DNA from: Pristionchus mayeri
Taxonomy: Eukaryota; Nematoda; Chromadorea; Rhabditida; Neodiplogasteridae
NCBI GenBank assembly: GCA_036245805.1
Contig: BTRK01000003.1
Span: forward strand, 18,888,464-18,952,463
Reading direction: 5' to 3'
DNA length: 64,000 nt
Shown here: one piece after another, positions 34,946 through 48,014 of the stretch
Layout: every line of letters begins with the position of its first letter
How positions within the stretch are numbered: position 1 is the first letter of the stretch
The notes under the pieces: generated by a model
The model's database searches: none
What the model was told of the DNA's origin: nothing
The model's input: only the letters and a program-made list of their open reading frames with translations
Made by a program: the position numbers and the translations under genes

Positions 34946-36245
34946 TCTAATTGTGTGTTTCGTGAACGTGGAAGGGGTTTTGAGAGCAGATCCTTTTGAG
35001 AGACTATAAAAATGCGAAATTCGCGCGGTGCATGACCACGCTCTAAAATTTTCCATAAAATAAGATCTGCTCATTTCCGTTTAGCAGATGTAATAGATTT
35101 CGGTGCACCATAGCTTGGAATTATGCGTTCGTTTTCACTGGAGGGGAAGTGATATGAGGCATGTCATACTACGGTTTAGTTATGAGTCTCACACAGACTG
35201 AAACATGAAGTGTATTTACGATCAATTCTTTCCATAAATGAGCCTTTCTGAATTCCCATTTGGCACTACGGTATCGATTTATGTTATGTTGATAGTGTTA
35301 TTGTCAGCCACCCGAGATGAGATTGTATTCGACGGTAGAAAATGCATCAATATTCTTGCGATAAATACCAGGCACTCCTATCATCTACAATGCCTACTTT
35401 CCGAAAGATTGTTTTCGCCATCATATTTGCTGTGTACGTCTTCAAGCGATGTGAAAATCTGCTGACTTTAAGATAAGGTGAGTAGTCTATTGAACTGATA
35501 AGCCAACAGGGCGTTCGTTCACAAAAAAATGAATGATCCGGCTATTCACAGATATACAGTCGCTCTCAAACGTATCCTGGCAAGATTTCAGTTAACTGTA
35601 TCTGAATACCCAGGAATTATATCCGCCTGGAATTCTGCATGTGGAAATCTGGTGACTTGAACGGAAATATAAGATGATTAGTCAATGGAACAGGCGCCAC
35701 AACCTTATCATATTTGCCTTTTCTGCTTCAGGGAACTCATATTTTGTGTATGATCAAACAAAATAGATAAGCTCAAGTTCGAACTCTGTGATGCGGCTGG
35801 ATCCTGCCTGCTAGGTCAACAATAAGATCATGCGTATGGCCGCTTGACGATATTTCATCTCTCAATTGCGCTAGAGCTCCAGAAATTGTTGAAAAACTAG
35901 CAAAAACTCATTTTCGAAAATATATAATCTTTAACTCGCATATTTAGAAATTCCGAAATTCTTCAACAAAAATGAATAAATGCACTTTTCTGACGGTTTA
36001 TTCGTTTTCTTCATGCAAATAATCGACGATTGATGACCTCGGCTGGGCCAAGTCACGCATAATATGTTTTGGTCTGCTAGAAGAAGTGGTGTTATCAGCG
36101 AACTCTCGATGGCGCGAGTGGAGGCGTGTGGAGAAGTGAGAAGTGAAATGCATGATGATAAGGCAGACGGTGCAATAGATGGGCCGCTGGGTTACTGATT
36201 TTTTAACTCTTTGCTTCCTCGACCTAGCGTGTGTATTTTAGACCC
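34946..36245. other. Intergenic with internally duplicated segment; upstream region of STAT locus B
   Basis: A segment at about 35235-35780 is similar to 37110-37520 (shared TGTGAAAATCTGCTGACTTTAAGATAAG). A motif AATAAGATCATGCGTATGGC near 35821 recurs at 50617 and 51484. The 36120-36160 block (GAGGCGTGTGGAGAAG) recurs at 11199. The stretch ends in an acceptor-like GTATTTTAG directly before the locus B start. No gene is supported. Confidence 0.4.
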
Positions 36246-37951
36246 ATGTCGTACCTAATGCTTCCAATCAACACTCTTCCTCTGCAAAAGGGCATAAACG
36301 TCGATTAGTGGAATTACTCGCTGAGGTACGATATTTTAATAACTATTTAGTTATTCAAACTGACAGATTATGTCAATTTTCCCCATTCACTACTGTTTGT
36401 TGATTAAAAACACAATTTACTTCCAGAAAATGGAGTATTTTCCCTCTGCGAAGCGTGAAGTGAGGAAGTCTGGATTGGAGCAGTATCGACTCGCATTGAA
36501 TGACATTATGGTTAGAAAGGAGGAATTGATCAGAAAACAGAGATAGTAAGTGCATCTTTTAGCCGGAATCAAAAAATAATCGCAGTTCCTCACCATTGAT
36601 CGATCCGAGGAGAATCAAGGATGATGGAGTCATGGCTGAGTCAGCGTTTTCATTTATTTATTTTCAGTTAGTTCTAAAATATTCACAAGGATAGTCCGTG
36701 TTGCTGAAAGCTCACTTAGTACTGCCATTGTTCGTCAACACTTTTCTGGCTATGTTGAGCATTGCGTAACCTGTGCGATGAGTATCGCCACTTTTAACTG
36801 ATTAGGCTCTACGATTTTCGCCCATTTTAGAGATAGAAATTACGCCGAGATGAGAGGTGGAGGAGAGGAAAGATTAGTCACGTTTTATCATCACAGATAT
36901 TGCGCAGACTGACATACACAAAGGTACGCGTGATTCTATGACGCCTGACATCAAAGCCGTTTTGAAACGTTGACACATTTCGGTATGCTATCATCTAACG
37001 GAGGAGCTTCACCTTATTAGGACATCGTAGAGTCTTGTTATCGCATTGCGATAGATGGGTAGACGTTAGCGTTCGTACGTAACATTTGACAACTCTATGA
37101 TTTCACAATACGGGACATAAATTGACACCAAAAATAAAACTTGAACTCATGCTTATTCAGATGGGTTATTTCAATGCCTTTCTGACTCTCCTCTGGAATG
37201 GTGTCTCATTTGGTGCGAGTGTTATTGCCAGTCAGACGATAAGAGTTGGTCGAGGAAGAGGGAAGGACAGCAATATTCCTTCGATTGATACCAGGAATCA
37301 TATCATCCACAGGGACCACTTGAAAGAATGTGTTTTCGCCATCATATGTCCTGTGTACATTTTGAAGTGATGTGAAAATCTGCTGACTTTAAGATAAGAT
37401 GAGTAGTCTATTGAACAACAACAGGCGCCATTTTATCTTCTTTCTGACCCCGCTTTCTCATCATTTATCCATTGTCTGCTTCGGGGGACTCAGAATTATG
37501 GAATGTTCGAGCAGAATAGATAAGACCAAATTCGTGCCTCCTTTGCACGAAAAGAGAAGGAGTGTGCCTGTTAGAATACTGAGAAAGGAGAGGCTGATAA
37601 GGCAACATTTTATGTGTGATGAGTATCGCTTGTTAAAAAGGCGTTGGCTCACGCAGAAAATGAATTCATGTTATCCATAGAAATAGTTTAACCTTTTAAA
37701 AAGATACATGAAAAAACTGTCCAGCCCTTAGATTGGGAAATAGCGAACATCATTATGAACTCGTTTATTGGACTGTATCTACATTTCAATAAAAACAAAA
37801 CAAATAGTATGGAAAAATTAATTCAGATTCGCGCATCTCTATCAGCAAGTTCTTAAATTGCAAACTGATCCTGAAGATCATGCAGAGCATCGAACGTTGA
37901 CCGGGGATATCTTGAAAGGGTAATGGATTGATCTATATCTGAACTCTGCTG

Positions 37952-38055
37952 TTCGGACTCAAGTTGGAATCAAGTACAAAAGTGGTTTCCAAGTGGCTAC
38001 CAAGCTTGGTCGCCACCTGGAGCTTGATTTTAACATTTGATTCCAACTTGGGTGT
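37952..38055. repeat. Short inverted repeat in STAT B intron
   Basis: AAGTTGGAATCAA and TTGATTCCAACTT lie about 65 bp apart, with a second internal pair around CCAAGCTTGG. It is probably a tiny MITE; the target duplication is not clear. Confidence 0.5.
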
Positions 38056-39230
38056 GCAGATTAGGGAAGTTCCCTAATTGGAAAAGTTTGTGTTCTTTTC
38101 GTATAGGTCTGATATGAGCTAAATAGATCATCCGGTCACAATCATTTAGTGCAACTTAAAACTAATAAAAAGGGCAAATATATCCAAAGCGCTTTATGTA
38201 TAGCTATAAATATATAAATTGTAAGATCGATAATTCTGGAGTGGCCTCGTGCTGTGTATGGAGTGCATAAGAGTGGGCATGATGAGGCGACGGAAGTAGA
38301 TCAAGCTCCACTTATTCATCGGTAAGTTCCATAATTAACAAATACTAAGGGCTCACTCTCTTCTTTCTCGTACTCTCAAACCGTTCAACTCGTCGAGAGT
38401 TCGATAAATGAAGAAAATTACATCATACGATCCATTATGATGCTAATTATGCGATGCCTGAAAGTTAAACATAATAAATTGCAGCGCGCGGAACGTCGTA
38501 AAATGCCGCACCAGTCATCCGACGATGCGAATAAAGTGAGACGAGTTTGTATTTTCTGAAAATATTACCTCTCGTAATTTCGAAATGCGAATACCTCCGT
38601 GGGGGTTCCAATTTCGAAATTTGCATGCAACTCTTGGAAATTTCGAAATTTAAAAGGTGTCAAATTGAATTTCGAATTTCGCAGAGTCTACGCGCTCTCG
38701 GCAGCTGCTGAGCAGCACAGAGGAAACGATGGCAAGAATTTTTCGGATAATTTATTTTCGAATTTTCATAACTTCATAAGAAAAGAGATGAGTGAATTCG
38801 ACAACAGATAACAAGCTTCAAGTTGAGTTAGAGAAGTACTTTCCTGCAGGCCCACAACTTGTGGAGGCGCTCTTCCGATGTTCGCTAACCAAGGCGCAGA
38901 GTGGAGTGGTGGGAGAGACATGCGACTCGCGAAATGCGTAAGTTTGATGTAATTTAAAATATGTATTTGTTATAAATTTCTAAAAAAACATTATTTAATT
39001 CCAGGACAATAGCGGGACGAATGATTCTGACTCAGCGTGAGGGAACTGCCGCGCCCAAGACGACGCAATTCACTGGTAGAGTTTTGTTAAATTATTTTTT
39101 GCCCTACTTTAACCCCTTTAATTCCCTCTTGAATAATGATTCAGGTGCTCAAGTTAATGGTGATGGAAAGCTAGTAGCTCTTCAATCGGTACCCGACTGC
39201 ACTCAGTGAGCTGACTAATTAATATTTTAA

Positions 39231-39451
39231 GACACTGGCTCTGTAAGAATCGAGGAGCTGCCCGTTATGGCCGGACTTAGTGTTCGGACTTAAAGTTCTC
39301 TGATCCGGACCCAAATTTTTTGTGGGTGCCCACAGGTACGGTTATCACTGTTTGCACCATACCTGGGTGCATCCGCAAAAAATTGGGTCAGGATAAGAGA
39401 ACTTTTCCAACATTAAGTGCACCTTTCCTCGATATTTACTGAACCAGTGTC
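39231..39451. mobile_element. 221-bp MITE with TTAA flanks
   Basis: The terminal repeats are GACACTGG at 39231 and CCAGTGTC ending 39451, flanked on both sides by TTAA (39227-39230, 39452-39455). Inner arms share CGAGG and ATTTTTTGTGGGTGC-type blocks. It lies in an intron of STAT B. The corresponding intron of STAT C (56632-56689) is short, consistent with an insertion here. Confidence 0.7.
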
Positions 39452-42400
39452 TTAAAATATTATATTTTGAATAGTATCGTCGAAATTTCATGATCCAGAT
39501 ATGAGAACTTCAGGAGCGAACTTTGCTCCCGATCTGGCGAAATGATTCGATCGACTTCTTTCAAATACGAAAATGGGGTGTTGTGCGCAACGTTTCCCGA
39601 GATGGTATGAGAAATAATAAATAGTGGTGATGGCAGAACTTTGCAGGGAGTCACACTAAATTCGATGGTGGATAGAAGGCAGTTGGCTACTCGATACGCT
39701 ATTCTCAATGAAGTTTTCATCAAGATCGGAGATCCGAAGACAATTTGGAATTATGACGAGCCGAAAGCGAACCTAATCGTTGACCACGTTCGTTGTTTCA
39801 AAATATACAGAAGAGTCTGCATTTGCTTATTTGTCACATCAATTTTCACTTAAAATTTCATAGTTCGACTGAGTATTCGAAGCCGAATATCAGAATTCAC
39901 ACTAACGAATGTCGCTGCAGGCTTTCCAATCGCTTCCATTCTTGATTGCCATCACAAACGATCAAACAGAACCTCTACTGAATTCGATTATCTGGAGCAG
40001 AATGATGGAAAGGGAGCACTATGTTGGTTTCGAATGCAGAAATGCGTACATTTCACATTCCATTTTCTTTCATTCTCTTCTCATTTTTAATTTTTTTGTA
40101 TTTTTCCTTTCTTATTATTTTACCCTGAAAACATGATTCGATATAGCGAGCGCGGTGTCGCATCGCTGTTTTTTACTCTTTTTAAAAATATTTATCCAAC
40201 AGAATATCAGAGAAAAGAAAAGTGAAATTGATTTGATGGCAAAGAGATATCCTTATATTTTTTCAACAGGATGGATCTGAACCGCAGTTGCAAATAACTT
40301 ATGGAGTGTTGAAAGAAGCATCGAAACAATTCGTTAAATCACAAATCAGTCAAGCTCGTTCCCTGACAAATAAAGAACTTATCCACTTTCAAGCCATGCA
40401 ATTTTTACCGAAGTAATTTTCACAATTTCAATTTATTCTCATTCTTCTTTTTCAGAGTCAACAAATGCCGTAACGAATTCGAAGTTATAAACTGAGAAAG
40501 CTATTTATATTTGGATCCGGAAGACACCTTCATGGATCCTCGTGCATGTAAATTTTAAATAAAATTTGCACCACTTTCTTAACACCACGAAAATTAAAGT
40601 AATCATTTAAATTGTAATAACCCCAATTTTTAGCGGAGACTCAAATCGCTGACAGTGATAAAATGCGAGAGCGTAAAAGGCTACTGAAGGATAAACTACT
40701 AACTGAGTTTGTCAAGGATCATGTCATCATTGAGAAGCACGATTTCATGGGAGTGAGTTAATTTCCTTCTTCACTTCCACTTTCCTGGGGGGGCCGTTGT
40801 TTCGCAATCGATGCCAGGGCGATGACGTAGCGCCTATCAATTTCGCAATTAGGCCGTGAAATTTGCACACCGATTGTATGCTCAATTTAGTAATATTCGC
40901 TGGTTTTATCCAGCACCCTCTCGCAACTCCTTTATGGCTTCTGATAGGGCTGAAATGGTCGTTACGGGAGATGAGACGTTGCATTTCGTGTGCGCAAAGT
41001 GTACCTCCATAGGCACAATCCACATAGCTTCTTATCGAATCCGCCTATTGACTACGTTGTTAGAGCACGAATCTTATCTCGAATGATGCGAATCATTCGA
41101 TTGAGGAATTCCAATTTTGGAGACAATGAGTGCCATGAAAACAATAACAAATATTTTCCAGGAAACATGTGTATCTATTTTGGATGGTCGCTCAGAATTG
41201 CCACATACCCCCTGGCAGTGGCTGTTCAAGGTATGATTTATTGGACTATTTTGCAGATTTGTAGCATCAAAACTGCTGCTCACGATTGCATTTCCTTACA
41301 AAACTTTACACAAAAACAAAGAAAATCTAAAAAACACATCGCTAGGCTACTGAACTGATTCTGGATGTCGGACATAAACTATGCCCTTCACCCGCTATAG
41401 CGGTAAAGAAGTCTACGAAAATAAGGGTTTGCATTTACGGAAAAAATCGATTTCAAAATTTAAATTCTAGAAGCAACTGGCTGCTGCGGAAGAATATCAC
41501 ACGATGATGAGTCTTTTCAACAAAGCGTGAGATTTTCAGTTTATTGAATTCTGGAATGATAGGAAAATATGAGAAAAACTTTGAAAGCTGTTAGGCTTTA
41601 TTTAGGGATTGACAGTTGTTTACTAGCGTTTAAATATGAATTTTCCAGAGTCGTTTCATTCTTCTCCGTATATGATACTCACGAAGCGTTCAAGCAGTTG
41701 AAACTTGATGGAGAAGATACACAGGTAGTCTAGTGTATAGTATACACTGTATACGTTGAAACCAACAGAAGCAATTTCGCTTTCTAGGATGGGGGCAGCA
41801 TAATGCTTCGCTTTTGCGACGAGAACGCTGGTCACGTCTGCTTTGTTTTCGGATTGGACATCGAAGACAAACTGATTATGGGATCGATTGCCGGAGAGAC
41901 CATCAAGGACTTCAAGCAGGTACGGTAGCCCATGATTACGGTAGATTTGCGGTAATATTCAGGGACTTTCGGAAGCCCTTATGGACGAGGAGTTTCCCTA
42001 ACATCACGGAAGACTCGTGAGGATGAATGTACATCCGGATAGAATGACCGAGAAGCTGTGCACTACTATTAGGTACTATTCGCGGTCTTGCATGCAAAAT
42101 AAGAAAGAAGAAAAGCGTAATATCGATTACGAAACATGTTTTATTTGGTTAACCAAATTGCAGTTTCCATAAGTACTTATTAGAGTGAGTCGCTGGGAAA
42201 CATTAGCTCGATTTCTAGGTTAATCATGCTAAAATTAAGATATTTTTCACGTTGTTTTGCAGAAAAAGAAGTCTCTTCAACACTTATCAATCACTGCGAC
42301 AAATTGAGACAAAGGTTGGAGTGAAATGGGAACAAATTAAATCGAAATTATCTTTGCAGACTCCTTTCCCCGATGAGGATCTAACGAAGCGGATCAATCC

Positions 42401-43542
42401 TTTCACTGGAAATGAAATCAAGCGCGATATGCTCAAATTGGTGAGTAATTACCCTGAAAACATGGCAAATAGTACAATTTCAGCCTCTATTTATGTCTCC
42501 CCTGGACTCTGCTCTCTCTGCGATGACTAACTCTCTATTCTCATCTCCTCTCATGAACTCACTACCACAGACTACGACAATAAAGAAGAGAGGAAGGAAA
42601 CCAGCGAATTAGGTATTTCACTTGAGAATAAGTAATCATGGATCAAAGAGTGAATCTCCAGGCCCAATCGCTGCCTCCAACCCTCTCCGAGCCCTCAATC
42701 TTCTTCAACGAGAGTCTCTTCTCCTCTCTCAACTCTGCCTCTCCAACTATGTTCACAGAAATGAATGGAGATCACGAACCAGAGAGACAGAAGTCACTTG
42801 CGTCCTCAAGTAAGTGGTTGATAGTTGATGAATGGCCTCTCTAAATACAATTAACCGAATACAAGAAATAGAAGTTATTGGATATTCTCAGCCTCGAGCT
42901 CTCCTCCTATCTCTTCCTCGCCCAAGACTACAGTTGCCTCTCCTTTCGCCTCCCTCCCCGTAGCACGACCAGTCAAGACGGAAGTCAAAGCTGAAGTCCC
43001 GACTCTACCCAGCAGCAGCAACGGCAGCAACGGCGTCCCACCGGTCGTTGATCCCTCTGGTGAGGAACTGAGGGTTAATCTTTGATCTGTATCCTTTTTC
43101 AGTCGCTATGATGATGATGGAGCAGCCGATGTTCCAGAATATGCTCGCCCAGATCATGCAACAGACTGTTACAGTGAGATTTTATATCACAAACTGATTC
43201 TACAGAATTCTTAATTTACAAATATACATATTTATCCTGAATTTCGGAATGGTAGGGATAGTCATTTCTTTCTCAGAAAACCATTAATTTTTAAATCTTA
43301 AACGACAGTTTTTTTTGCAGCAAATGTTCTCCGGAGGAGATATGAGTAGAATTGGTGCAGAAACAAAGGACGTCATACCGCAGGCGTCGTCAAATAAGTG
43401 CGAAATGATTTGTTTTCCTAATTGAAGCTGAATTTGCAGGGTGAAGCTTAAAAATAAAAGTGTTGCACAACCGGTTCCCAAGTCGCTCGATGATATTCTG
43501 CGAGCGACTCAAGAAACAAGCGATGTTGAAGAAGAATATTAA

Positions 43543-44583
43543 GTGAGTGAAAAATGCTCTAGTTTCACTCGTAATTTTTTCGTGAGAAATGTTTCAGCAT
43601 TATTGTACATTTAGCTCCTGAGCATTTACGAAAAGTATGCTGAACCAGTTTCACTCCCTCGCTTCCGCCTTCGACTCATCAAGAAAAGAGAATCCCCATC
43701 CAAGCCGGAGTGGTCACCGTGTGATGGGTATGATCTACTAAGATGTTTGGTCCTTCAGAATCTAGACTCGATCATCTCGTTGAAAGATTGATCATCGAGT
43801 CTGGCGGATTCGTGCAGAGAAGATTCTAGAACACGCAAGGCTTCGTTTACGACCTATAGTGAGATTCTATCTATGCAATGCAATCCAACATCCTCTCGCA
43901 AGCACACCGCAAATGACCATCTTGAAATGAGAAGAACGACCTTTTCTGACCCCACATCTTGATCTGCGCCCAGAAAGCGATAACAGATAAATATTGTATT
44001 GTATTGTATTGTATTGTTTCAGTCATTCATTTTTTTCAGTATTTTATTGTTTTGATACGCTATGCTTCTCATGATCGCTTCTGTGACATTCTCCGCGTCC
44101 ATCACCAAAATGATGTAGTTAAAATTTAGTAAATTGTCATATTTCAGGCTAGGTTCGCGAGTCACGGTGCAGGCTGAGAAAGAAGTTGAATTCCCACCCT
44201 CAAGATGGACATTTGCTGGCTTGGGGCGCCCGCCTTGGATCTCTAGTCACATCATCCTTAGAGATCTGATAACATCGAGCTCTCAGCATGCGAATAACAG
44301 CAAAGAATGACTCAACTCAATCAGTTAGATAGATAATTTCACGTTTTGTTGTTTATTGTTTTTGTTATTTCTATCACGGGTCCAATGGCGGGTGCTACAT
44401 TGCCGGTAAGTTGCACGTCTACGGGTAAAAGAACAAAGGAGAGTACAACTCAAGAGGACAAGATACGGGAATGACTCGCGGCACGCCGATCTGAATTTAT
44501 AATGATAATATTGCATTTCATCGTTTCGATATTAATAGGAGAGATTAGCTAGACTTCCCCACTGTAAAAAATAGTAGAATATA
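43543..44583. other. Intergenic between STAT B and the next foldback; probable non-LTR 3' tail
   Basis: There is no gene. At 43980-44019 the sequence GATAACAGATAAATATTG is followed by a (TATTG) repeat, which looks like a plus-strand non-LTR 3' end with about 300 bp of attached 3' untranslated sequence. Confidence 0.35.
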
Positions 44584-45979
44584 CAGAAGCGCTCATAAGT
44601 CATGGGACACTTTTTGAATTTGCTGTAACTTTTTGGTCAAGAAAGGCATCAATCTGGAACTGGGGTAGTATATACCAAATTCATCGGAGATTATGATCCC
44701 GATATTGGCGTATGATGAAATCGCCCAATGATTGCGTAGTGATGATGCAATCAAAATATACTTTTTCAAAATGGCATTATTCTTACATGGATTTTTTCCT
44801 GCTGGCCAAACTTTATGAGGTTGGAGATATACACGGGACCTACCCAGAAAAAATATCAGAAGTTGCTGTGCGACCGCACATTTGCTGCAGCCTTGCTGCA
44901 AAATCGAGATCAGAAATTCGTATCTCGGTTCTAGAGAAGCTAGATACTCGATCAAAAAGCCAAAATGATCGCCATAGCGAGCACATATGATCCTGAGAAT
45001 ATGAAACCAATATCTGATAATTTGCCCTAAGGGCATCAACAAATACCTTTTTGCAATAATTTGCCCTAAGGGCATCAACAAATACCTTTTTGTATGACCA
45101 TTTTTTGGACATTCACAACTTTTCGGGGAAGTTAGGAAAAATTCTGATTTTTGTATAAGAATGTTCAAAATGTATTGGAGATATGATTACCAACTTTTTG
45201 GAGTGATTGGATAACTTTCCCGCCCTCGGCGATACTTTTTCAGAGGCATACTCGTGCGCGAAACGCCCTGTTTACGCACTCTCGTCGTCTGTACTCTCTC
45301 GTCCATAGGGGTAAACAGGATGATTCCCGACCCGAGTATCCCTCCGATAAACGGTAGCTGCGGGCTGGAAAGTTATCCAATCACTATAAAAACTGTTGGT
45401 AATCATATCTCCAATACATTTTGAGCATTCTTAACCAAAAATCAGAATTTTTCCTAACTTCCCCGAAAAGTTGTGAATGTCCAAAAAATGGTCATACAAA
45501 AAGGTATTTGTTGATGCCCTGAGGGCAAATTATCAGATATTGGTTTCATATTCTCAGGATCATATGTGCTTGCTATGGCGATCATTTTGGCGTTTTGATC
45601 GAGTCTCTATCTATTCTAGGAGCTGAGTTCTGAATTTCAGACCTTGATTTTTTGCACATTTGCAGCAAGGCTGCAGCAAATGTGCGGTCGTGCAGCAACT
45701 TCAAATATTTTTTTCTGGGTAGGCCCCGTGCATATCTCCACCCTCAGAAAGTTTGGCCAGCAGGAAAAAATCGATGTAAGAATACTGCCATTTTGAAAAA
45801 GTACATTGTGATTGCGTCATCACTACGTAATGACTGAGCTATTGCATCATACCCCAATATCGTGATCATAATCTCCGATGAATTTGGTATACACTACCCC
45901 AGTTCCAGATTGATGCCTTTCTTGGCCACAAAGTTACAGCAAATTCAAAAAAGTGTCCCATGACTTATGAGCGCTACTG
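44584..45979. mobile_element. Foldback element with TA target site
   Basis: The ends are CAG(A/T)AGCGCTCATAAGTC on both sides with TA flanks (44582-44583, 45980-45981). The arms run about 0.62 kb inwards and include GACACTTTTTGAATTTGCTG and GCAAATTATTGC-type segments. The TA duplication and the termini suggest a Tc1/mariner-type non-autonomous element. ORFs at 44593-45168 and 45652-45837 are mirror artefacts. Confidence 0.85.
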
Positions 45980-47015
45980 TATTGAGATTATATTATTGTT
46001 TCACTTCGTTATTTCGATAATGCATTGAGCATGTTCTATAGCAACACCGTCTGAATTACAACATTATTAAATAAAATGCGAGCCTTTTCTCTATCTGCCT
46101 CTGCTTCTTCGTAAATATACTTTCGCTTGTTCCTGCCTATTGGCATGTGTTCATTATAATTTGAGTTTAACGAATAGATGTAGCGTCCGATCAACGATCA
46201 ACTCTTTGAGCACATGCCCACGTCACGATTGTGAGAAGAATGCAGGAAATCGATCTTGAGAAAAGTGTTGCTCCCAAAGATTTTTAAAAACAATTAGGTC
46301 GTTTGTCGTATGAGTACTCTTAGGAGCATCATATGATATGAATATACGAAGCAGTGATCGCTTCGAAAAATTGATTGAAATGTTGTGTGAGCATTGCTTA
46401 TCGCTTCTTTGTAAGCGAAGCATGCTTTACGAAGCGTTGAGATGGGTTGGTCTTATCTCGCCTCATTTCCAACAATGCTCGTGGCGTAGTACCTCTTTGT
46501 CTCCATTCTTCCTCTAGGCATTGTCTAATATGTCCAAATATCCTGCTTGTCGTTGAACTTCATATTTTGATGCAATGTTGTTTTCGATATGCCGGTACGT
46601 ATACGATCACGTTCAGCAGGTTATCGTAGATAACACATCAGAATAGAGTAGAGTGATGCGTTCTGAAATAACATAGTAAACAGATAGTGCGAGGAATATG
46701 GTTGCAAATGTATTTAATAGGTTTTTCAACGAATTGATTTATTCTCGGAAAAGTCTCTCGATGAGTGATCATCATTGCGTCATCTCTGTAGTGGATACAT
46801 CTCGTGAAAAAAGATTACAGTGAAAATTTCACGGAATCTGTTTCAACAAAAAAATATCATCAGTTTGTTCTGCAACTATTTTTGAGTATTTTGCTAGTCA
46901 TCATAGCAAAAATGAGCAATTGGCCAAACACTGAACAATTTTGCACTGGAATGGTTGTCTCATCATTTTTTTCTAAAAATTTATATGAAACATGGCTCAA
47001 AAATTCCGGTGAATA
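45980..47015. other. AT-rich intergenic stretch, nothing recognised
   Basis: Only short random frames are present. No repeat terminus, tRNA or conserved STAT flank was seen. Confidence 0.35.
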
Positions 47016-47023
47016 GACATTTG

Positions 47024-47618
47024 GGTTCTGTACGGATATCGAGGTCCCAATCGAAATCTACCCGGTTAACGAGGTCCGAATGGATTCGAACTTTTAACGA
47101 GGTCCGAATCGGATTATCGAGGTCCCAATCAAGTTTTGTTTCGTACAATTTAAATATGTCAAATGTTATTATTCTTATGCAATAATGTTAGATTTGTGAT
47201 CAAATTCAGTTCTCAATAAGTTCCCATTCACCTACCTGCCGTCCTTCTTTGCTCCTGCCACTGCTCATTCAGTGGAGTAGATCAGTTGTGGTATCAACGT
47301 GCATCGAAGTAATCTGTTTCTACATCATCATCTCGCTTCCCTTTGTGACCCAGGCTCCGAACGGGTGTTGATTATGCCCAAAGCGCTGGAATATTTGAAA
47401 GCGAAAATGGTGAACACAAATCACAAAATGATAACTCCAATGAACCCACAATTCCCTAACACGGCTAGTAACTCGAGTATGTACATGTACATGGTGTAAA
47501 ACACTATAAACGAGGAAAAACGATTGGGACCTCAATATTCCGAATGGGACATTGTTAATCCATGGGTGTCCATTGGGACCTCGTAAATCGATTGGGACCT
47601 CGATATCCGTGCAGAGCC
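47024..47618. mobile_element. hAT-like MITE with 8-bp target duplication
   Basis: The 595-bp element starts GGTTCTGTACGGATATCGAG and ends with the imperfect complement (ATATCCGTGCAGAGCC). It is flanked by GACATTTG at 47016-47023 and again at 47619-47626. The subterminal region repeats the motif CGAGGTCCCAATCG several times in each arm, as is common for hAT transposase-binding sites. It has no transposase. Confidence 0.85.
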
Positions 47619-47626
47619 GACATTTG

Positions 47627-48014
47627 TATGGGCACAACAACAAAGAGGAAAACTACTGAAATTTCAAAACTCATAGCGTATCTAATCGAGTTTTTTCGAA
47701 ATTTTTTTGTTTGCACAATTTTGAACAACATCGATTTATCTGGTGGTGAGTTAAAACACCACTGGTTGGTGTTATTCATTAAAACCCCTACTCTATATCA
47801 ACAGTGGTTGTACAATCCTAATCTTTCTAGTTTCCATATGCACTTATCACATCATTCACACAACCTCTCTGTCTTGATAAGAGGAGTGAAATGAGAGAGC
47901 TCGGGCATGCTGAAGCAGAGATGGTGATAAAACACTAAGGGCTTTCAGCACCGCCCATGTTGCCGCACATTGAGTCAGCCTTGCTTCAATTCTATTCCTT
48001 TTCAGTACCGTACA
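47627..48014. promoter_or_regulatory. Upstream region of STAT locus C
   Basis: No gene is seen. It ends with CTATTCCTTTTCAG at 47992-48005, nine bases before the ATG at 48015, a strong 3' splice site with no upstream coding exon in view. Spliced-leader trans-splicing is the simplest reading. Confidence 0.45.

Larger units (their letters stand above)
36246..43542 (+). pseudogene. STAT-like gene, locus B (nearly complete, with disabling changes)
   Basis: Exons read by splice signals and alignment to locus C: 36246-36325, 36427-36545, 36586-36639, 37827-37919, 38226-38321, 38485-38535, 38685-38731, 38850-38937, 39005-39075, 39145-39205, 39499-39604, 39647-39787, 39921-40022, 40270-40412, 40456-40469, 40634-40752, 41162-41230, 41346-41426, 41471-41526, 41649-41724, 41788-41919, 41963-42072, 42263-42314, 42360-42440, 42484-42612, 42662-42809, 42892-43059, 43103-43173, 43321-43397 and 43440-43542. 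It keeps SLPFLIAITND, HTPWQWLF, the SH2-like IMLRFCDENAGH and the tail PKSLDDIL. Lesions: the first ATG (36246) is out of frame with the RRLVELLAE segment; TAA at 41999-42001 in the SH2 part; TAG at 42610-42612 after RGRKPAN. It might still make a shortened protein that keeps the DNA-binding region. Intron 10 holds a 221-bp MITE. Confidence 0.75.

Noticed and set aside
40456..40500. A TGA stop in the STAT B linker exon
   Set aside because: A phase-1 donor GTAACG at 40470 and the matching donor in loci A and C remove the stop from the coding sequence.
43996..44019. CRISPR-like or telomeric short repeat
   Set aside because: It is a simple TATTG microsatellite, probably a retrotransposon tail.
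44593..45168. 191-codon minus-strand frame
   Set aside because: It lies within a foldback arm and is mirrored in the other arm.
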